From Amblyomma americanum (Eukaryota; Arthropoda; Arachnida; Ixodida; Ixodidae): a DNA stretch of 64,000 bases. The stretch lies in the NCBI RefSeq assembly GCF_052857255.1, contig NC_135498.1, positions 85,150,639 to 85,214,638 on the forward strand, written 5' to 3'. This document shows, one piece after another, positions 57,253 to 64,000 of this stretch. Numbering within the stretch: the first letter of the stretch is position 1; each line of letters begins with the position of its first letter. The notes beneath the pieces were generated by a model. That model was not told where the DNA came from. It saw nothing but the letters and a program-made list of their open reading frames with translations, and ran no database searches. Made by a program: the position numbers and the translations under genes.

Positions 57253-60200
57253 ATGGCTGCGGTGATGTCCGAGGTTATAAATAACGATCTACTCATTGCT
57301 GCTGTAGAGAGGCGGCGATCGCTTTGGGTGGCAAGTGATAGGCTGCATAAAAATAAGAACGTGAAAGCAGCACTTTGGAGAGAAGTGGCGGAGGATGTAC
57401 ATCCGGGAGAACCAGGTAGGCATACACTTTGCTCATGATGAGCGCTTCATGGTGGAAATGTGCTTGAAACTTTTCGCGTTACAAATGGTGAGAAAGTGTG
57501 GACTTTGTACAAAAGCTCTGGAAATCGCTGCGCGACAAACTCCGCCGCCTGTACACGGCACGTCAGTTGGGACAGAAGAGCGGCGCTGGCGCGGACGACA
57601 TCGAGCCCACAGACTTCGTGTGGGCACATTACGAGCAGCTGTTGTTCCTCAGGTACACGATGGTCACCAGGCCGTAAGTTCATCAATATTTTTATTCCCA
57701 CAACGAGCTGTTCGCTTTAAGGAACACAAGCAGTGCCGTCGTTTGTCGTGGCAGGAACGCTGCATGCGTGAATCAAGCGCTATTTGATGTGATGGGATTA
57801 CATCCGAAGCGAACGTGTTATTGATGCAGGACTTGTTGCAAGAAAATGCGGCATATTCTGTGGCAAAGGTGTAGCTGAGCGTGCTGTTCGCAATTGCTCC
57901 AGGTCATAAATCCAACGCAAAGTGTGCAAATGCGCCCGACACAACCACCCTGCTGCTGCTTGCGCCGCTGAGCAAGCAGAACGCCGAGCCGCCGTGACAC
58001 TGGCGGGAGCTAACAATATGTGTATGAAAATCAGGCACTTTAAATGTACGCAAACTTCATATGTTGTCTTAATTTCTCAGTAATCTGTATTCTTAAACAC
58101 GCATTTTAAACAAGCATCGTATGTTGCTTACTGGGCTTTTCATGCAACGTGAATGCCACTGACGTCCACTCATTAAAAATGAAATCTCGGCATATATTTC
58201 AGCCACGAGAGAGTTGAAAGTTTAAAACATAACAGGTGGAATTTTCGCTACTGTTATTGCATGAATTATTCCTTTTCTTGTTTGTATTTTTAAAACTTAT
58301 ATCAAGTATTATTTTCATCCCCAGGTGAAAATCTGAGTGTTTTCTAATGGCTTCATCTGGTCCCGGAAGGAAGCCTTCTGGTTTGCTGCTGGTTGAAATA
58401 GCCCCTGTAGGGCACCAACTATTTTTTGGTTTTAATTTACTGGTCCCAAAAGGAAGCCTCTAGTTTGCTGCTGGTTGAAATGGTCCCTGCTGGAAGCTTC
58501 AGGTTCAGAAGTGAGATCTACTGGCTCCTACTGAACTTTTTGTTTTCGGATTTATAACTTTTTTTTCTGTTGTATATGTTGTAATGGCGTTCCTCAGTGC
58601 ACAAAATTTTTCATCAAAATCTCTTCGAGGTTTTGTGCTATACATTGCAAAAATATTGCTGAAACTCTTTGAAAAAACTGTGTTTATTAACTAGCTGTTC
58701 CCTGCCAGCACCTGTGGGATGCCCTTAATGAGGGAGTATATAAGCATGAGCCCATAGTAAGTTTCAACCAATGTGAGTGTATGTTTTTCATATAAGTTAT
58801 GTGTACTGCCGTGCTTTGTTGCTGGCCTTGTTGGCACTCAGTTGTTACGAATAAAGCTGCGTGTTCTCACTATAGTCAGATCTGCGTGGTCGTGCAGGAC
58901 AACACATTTTAATGTAGTTTGCTACGCTTGTCCTGTATTTTTGGAGTGTGTTTATTGGCATTAAGCAACTGTTTAAACCATTTTGTTACTTGTCAGAAAG
59001 GGATGAAATCAAAGGACATAATACACGGAAGGTTTATCCAAGTAAATGATCGCGCAATCAGCAGTTACTGGTTCCAGCAGCTACAGGGAATGGACCAATA
59101 AACCATTTGAGCAGGGACAATAAAGAATCCCATTTGCACATTTTCACCGCAGTCCTATCTCACACTTGTAGATGCTTGTAAAGACACACCCGCTGCTCAT
59201 GCCATTCTATTTAAAAGGATACCCTTTTGCTCAGACTCCAATTCATGATCAGGAATGCCATGTGGGGGAAATAAATGCACAGATTTCATTTTTTATTTGT
59301 AGTTATGTGGTTGTAAGAATTAACATGTCAACCAATTGCATTGAAACAGTTCCCTCGTCATGAAATGCACATGGCAGGCTGTTTGGATTGGTTCAGCCAA
59401 ACAGAAGTGCTGAAAATATGAGGGCATATCAGCCCCATTAATAATGAAGAAAATATGACAATTGGGAATCCGCAACGACACTTTTATGATGCAATGATCA
59501 CAGCTTGACTCTTGGCTGCTTAAGCAGTAAGTGTAGATCACGTTCAAAATATCACAAAGCAGCATGACCTGAAATAAGATCAACATAATCATCCTTACTT
59601 GGCTGTACACTTCAAATGCAAAGCCCTCACAGTGAAATACTGTTAAAATGAAGAAGCAGCATATGAGTTAAGACCAAGAAACACAGGAGATGTCGCTGTG
59701 ACATACAAAATATATTGCGCACTGAAAGAAAATACCACCCCTTTGCATTGAGTGTAAGCATTTAACACATCTAATATGCGACTCAAACAGAATGCCCAAC
59801 ATACTGTGTGCACGCAAAAGGCCTCAAGAAGGTTTCATGTTTATGCATATTCATCTAGGAAAATTGGACGCTTTATGAGTACAAAAGGAACACCACTGTT
59901 TGCAATCTGCTTTGCGCATTGCAAATAAAATGTTTTTATCATGTGCACTGTCACAGCTGTGATCTACGCGAGATTCCGTAGCACCAAACAAGAGACAAGG
60001 CACAAATGCTCTTTCCTTCCTTGTTTCGCGCTATAGAACAGCACGTGAATTACCCACTAGCCTGAACCCTAACACTTCTAAGCTAAGGATTATAGGCAAT
60101 GTTACCAGCGGTTCACCATTATTCACTCAAACACTCACTGCTTAATCAATTAGACAGGAATGCCATGTTAACGTGCAGATTTCTTGCAGCTATTCAGATA

Positions 60201-61562
60201 CTGTATAGACAAGCCAAGGAGCTGTATAATATTCTGAATGTGTGAGACAACTACTATGTGCAATCAATGAACCTGCATATTTTGTTTTCCATACAATGTG
60301 CACCAACTCCACACATATAGTTATTTGGGTCACCACTATGCATATGTAACTCACATATATCAGATTTTGTTTCATATAACTTCCAGTTGACAGGAACGTC
60401 TTCCTGCCACCAAGCAGTTGAAAAATGGCAGCACTTTTGTTGCATTAACTGCACACCAAAATCTCAATGGGTAGCACAAACACTGTGTCACCTTTATACT
60501 ACTATTATGGTAGTCTTCGTTAAGTGGTCAGTATTAGTAATGCATAGCAAAAGCAGCCAAAAGATGAAGCGGTGCAATGCACAAAACAAAAAATTTGGGC
60601 ACATAAGTAGACAAATGGCTTAGAGCAGTTTAAGAATTTCACAATAATGTATACAGGACTTTGCACGATAAAATTGCAAAAAAGCTAGGGTATACAAGAC
60701 AGTATGCTCAAAAAATGGTATGCGAGACACAAGAGGGAACAGCATATGAGGATGACACAGTATGTAAAGCTGTCATGAGCCACAATAGGGTCAGTTCATT
60801 CTGCAAAGATCATTGCGTGACCTCAAAATGATGAATGGAAGTAAAAAGACTCGTTAAGCATATATCGAAACATACTTGTAAACAGACTTGAAACACGCAA
60901 CTTCATGGTGCATATACATGTACACTCTCATATACAGGACCTCAGGAAACTACAGGCAGTAATTAAGCGACTTAACAGAGTATACTGAGGGGCCAGTTGG
61001 TCAGACATATTATAAACGAAAACGTAGCATATGGACGGGACGTAGAAGGGTGAAGAAAGGACGATTGCTACTCCTGTTAAGGGAGCCAGGTCCAAACGGC
61101 ATGCCAAGGGCAAGCAGTACGCCGGCGTACAACAGTGCCCCAGAGCCATCAGAGACAATCATTGAGTTGCAGGAGTGGCGCCTGTACTGCGCATCGCAGG
61201 CTTCACTCGTGCACGTGGTGGTGACTGACGAGCTACTGCCATCATGCCACGAGTCACCTGCGTCGAGCCAGGCGGTGCCTTCCCTCCGGGCACCTGTTGG
61301 CTAGCTGGAACAAGAGGCATCAGTGCTGCAGTCATCTGCGCCTACACAGAACAAGCGAAAGAGGAGAAGAGAATGTGCTGATGATGCTTTGGCTGAACAC
61401 GCCGGAAAACTCACAGATGCACTGAAGACCTGTGACGGACATGACGAGTACGCCCACTTTTTTCTTTCAATGGCCAAAATGATGAAGCGCGTGTACAAGA
61501 ATCAGCAGATTGACCTGCGCGTTAAGCTGCTACAAGTTTTTAATGAATTTACGTTTGAATGA
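57253..61562 (+). pseudogene. MADF-BESS accessory protein of a PIF/Harbinger transposon
   Basis: Harbinger elements carry a Myb/SANT-like (MADF) DNA-binding protein beside the transposase. Three exons join in consistent phases: 57253-57415, 57493-57673 and 61082-61562. Exons 1 and 2 form a MADF domain of about 100 residues: NDLLIAAVERRRSLWVASD, KAALWREVAEDV, FVQKLWKSLRDKLRRLY and VWAHYEQLLFLRYTM. Exon 3 begins PGPNGMPRASS and ends in a BESS-type motif (DEYAHFFLSMAKMMKRVY, then DLRVKLLQVFNEF), which mediates protein contacts. A TAG at 61302-61304 interrupts exon 3 in frame. The first intron's acceptor is weak and the second intron is 3.4 kb. The convergent transposase at 62164 supports assignment to a transposon. 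A domesticated host gene is possible but less likely given the stop. Confidence 0.68.
57674..61081 (+). other. Long intron of the MADF gene, no recognisable content
   Basis: A/T-rich. One imperfect direct repeat of about 50 bp (AGTTTGCTGCTGGTTGAAAT in both units) lies at 58358-58420 and 58442-58492. No other repeat or coding region is seen. The intron call depends on the phase-matched splice sites described for the MADF gene. Confidence 0.45.
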
Positions 61563-62163
61563 AGTTTCACGTTTTGCCATCTTTCTTTTGGCTCTAGAAT
61601 ATGCTTAAAATGTGACACCAAAATGGTAACATTTATGTCACAATGTGAAATTGCGATGCGCGAGAGATTTTGGTCAGGAACATCTGCTAGGTTATTTGCC
61701 TCACACAAGCTCTGGGATTAACGAGTATAGATAATTGATTTACTCCACGGAAAGAATTTATAACAGGCACCACACAGGCCGTGCTTTTGATTGCCTAAGC
61801 ACATTATACGTAAAGAGGCGTCATTATGTTACGCAACCCTCACAAAATCGCCGGTGTGCACAAATTTCACTCTCGACGCTGTGAGTCTAGCACTTACCAA
61901 GGCTGTGCATTTTATCTGAGACACAGCGCCATTGCCCAAATACATATTTTGACAGTAGCCCCACTCTTGTTTGCCGTGAGCGTTCATTATACCAGTACAG
62001 CTATAAGCGGGCCTGACTGTACTTCTTTTCGGTCAGTGCAGTGCTGTCATGTGTTCGCTCCTGAATATATAGGGCCGTAAACAGCTTCATGCATGGCCAA
62101 AGCTAACGTATTAAGAAGTTCCTATGCATTTACCTTAACACTAGAGTATCTTACCTTCACTGC
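61563..62163. other. Gap between convergent Harbinger genes
   Basis: Non-coding sequence between the end of the MADF-BESS frame and the 3' end of the transposase. It should hold both 3' UTRs. No clear polyadenylation signal pair was picked out. Confidence 0.4.
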
Positions 62164-64000
62164 CTAGGATGACACTGCTGGTCTTGCACCCTGCTCAACT
62201 GCCTCCTTTGATATTCCTGGCTGCTGCCACTGCCAGCGAACTTCACCAGCCTTCCTGCAGAAGGATGCAGCAAACTGCTTCCTGGCCGCAGTAGCATCAG
62301 TGTGGTGGTTTCGTGCATGTGTCCGAGCCAGTGGGAAGTAATGACGCCCCACACAGCTCTCCCCCAACACCCATTGCTTGCCTCGCCGCCAATACCCTTC
62401 CACAACATTCCCAGACATCTCCTCCCTGTCTGTCAAGGTCTGCGACTGTGGATTTCGGACAGTCAGGAAGTTTTGGAGGATGGAGGCAGCCTTGACAATG
62501 TAGTTCACATTATTCGGGTGCAGAGGGATAGTGTGCTGCAGGACGCGCCACCAAGGCCTCTGTAATTCCGAAGACGTTTTCAGCACAGCTTCTGGGAAAA
62601 AAAAACGATAACAATCAACGAACAAAGGTTGTGGCATATCCAGTGCATTTATTAACGAACACATGCATGGGCATACAGATACAATGGAATTCAATTTGTG
62701 CAGGCCTGCTTGATTTGAGATTTCCATTTATTCAAGCTGATATTTCCGTGTTGTGAACATAAAGCGCATTGGGAAAGCTTGCATTAATTCAATGTCAGTA
62801 TAATTCGAACATTTGTTGTGGTTATTTTCATGTTCTTTGTTTTGAATTAAGCCTCTCTTCTATCACCTTCTTGCACCGACAACTTGGCAACCATGATTAA
62901 AAATACCACATCATACCATGCTCTGCTTAACCGGTAATTTTGGATCCTCTTCTTATTGTCTAGCTGCCTAGATGGATAAGGGCGCATAAAGTAAACTCGA
63001 AGCTGGAAGGCTTCGTCGCCCACGAAATCTAAGAGCATAGTCTATTGCGTCCCAGGCAGTCTTCCAATTCTTGCAATGTCCAGGCGTCCCTCGCTAAGGT
63101 CGCACACGAAGTCAGTTTTTTTCAGTGTGCCACCATCACTAAGCCGGCCTTCAGCACTGGCATCCGCAAGGATATACTTGCATTGACTGTCGACGGCAGC
63201 CATGAGCACAACAGAGTATGTGCCCTGAAATGAAAAGCGTAGCACAGACAATTAGCTCAGGTGGCAGCACACCCAGTCTGAAATGTTCAGTGTGACAATG
63301 AAAAGGCATGACTGCATGCTATACAGCATGGAACAGTAAGATCTTATTATAAGAGACACTGTTATAAGAGGCATGCGAGAATAGCTTGGTTGGTTCCCCT
63401 GTTTGCCATGTTAAGAACTTTGCACACGAGAGACACCAGGTTACTCTATGCCATTTCACAAATAAAAGGCAATGCTGTGAAGCCTATGGGAATAGTGCAT
63501 ACGCCACGAAATCATATTAGATGCGTTTGGGCACTCAAGTGTTCGTGCTTTCTAGCATTGCTGTATTGTTCACTGAATGTGAACTACTTTTAGGGCACGG
63601 ACAGCCTGTGCGAACAGGCACGCTAGCTTTGGCAGCGTTGCCTGCTGTGTATGAATGGAGTATAAGGAGCTCAAGTATGACTTGTCCAATTATGTGTTGC
63701 TCCAAATGTGTATACAAGAATCCTGTAGTCAATGCCAGTTCATTTAGACATGACATTTCATAACTTATCTAAATGGAAGTAGTGTACAGAACATGCACAA
63801 TTTTACCTTGTAGTTGTAGAACTTGCTCCCGGAGTTGGGAGGGCCTATGATGGCCACGTGCTTGCCGTCAACCGCTTCCAAACAGTTCGGAAACTGCCAT
63901 CAGGGCAAAATCCCTGGCAATTCCTTCCCACTCCACCTTTGTAGTAGTCCGAAAGCAGTCAGGAGCACTTTGAGTGAGATAGACAGCGGCAACCTTGCAA
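62164..64000 (-). pseudogene. PIF/Harbinger transposase (DDE_Tnp_4), incomplete at window edge
   Basis: Minus-strand exons: beyond the edge to 63807, 63224-62917, and 62591 downwards. The first shows [20 protein letters not shown] with the first catalytic D, ending FYNYK at a GTAAAA donor. The second begins GTYSVVLMAAVDSQCKY, has SDGGTLKK with the second D, RLPGT, then VGDEAFQLRVYFMRPYPSRQ and KRIQNYRLSRA. The third carries CAENVFGI with the catalytic E, then after a frameshift NNVNYIVKAASILQNFL. These are hallmark Harbinger blocks in the right order. A TAG at 63042-63044, a likely TGA formed at the second splice junction, and the frameshift show that it is dead. The N-terminal half lies outside the window. 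Confidence 0.82.

Noticed and set aside
57253..57438. MADF frame as a one-exon host gene
   Set aside because: The first exon stops within the domain. Phase-consistent exons restore MADF and BESS, an in-frame TAG is present, and a Harbinger transposase lies next to it.

Overview
This is a eukaryotic, repeat-dominated genomic window. It most likely comes from a hard tick (Ixodidae). The basis is inference from repeat content: several copies of a tRNA-derived SINE that looks like the Ruka family described from Rhipicephalus, LINE and Gypsy coding remnants of the kind common in tick assemblies, and spliced genes with long introns. I see no bacterial operon, rRNA or CRISPR. I could run no database search, so all family names rest on motifs read from the translation.

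Layout. 1-6 kb: old dispersed repeats, then a small two-exon gene (4177-5854, 165 aa) of a family I do not recognise. 7-14.6 kb: two related arms of about 1.6 kb in inverted orientation around a 4.4 kb loop that holds SINEs and a LINE 3' fragment. 16.2-21.7 kb: a decayed I-superfamily LINE (CCHC ORF1, endonuclease-RT-RNase H ORF2). 21.8-37.0 kb: one CR1/L2-like LINE with eight 50-bp monomers upstream of ORF1 and an SGNH-type ORF1. It was opened twice by LTR elements: an RT-less, Gmr1-like Ty3/Gypsy element (24014-29551, 5-bp duplication) that itself carries a Ruka-like SINE, and a second Ty3/Gypsy element (31497-36009, 5-bp duplication). 37.8-40.4 kb: a second copy of the two-exon gene with its upstream flank. 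43.7-44.5 kb: a 5'-truncated LINE. 47.3-48.0 kb: a probable MULE transposase remnant. 50.5-50.8 kb: a third copy of the gene's second exon, with a premature stop. 52.75-55.92 kb: a nearly full-length RTE LINE on the minus strand with a perfect 12-bp duplication and a tRNA-like head at its 5' end. 57.25-64 kb: a PIF/Harbinger transposon running off the right edge, with a spliced MADF-BESS accessory gene facing a spliced, broken transposase.

The only non-transposon genes I can support are the paralogous two-exon genes. Their proteins pair a lysine/arginine-rich segment that could be a nuclear localisation signal with a conserved EEAGPS motif and an acidic-hydrophobic C-terminus (DFGWLFDD / FDLGWILD / VDIGCISDD). 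These genes and their duplicated flanks are the best candidate here for something undescribed. The RT-less element with SCAN-like Gag and the tRNA-headed RTE are the most interesting mobile-element observations.
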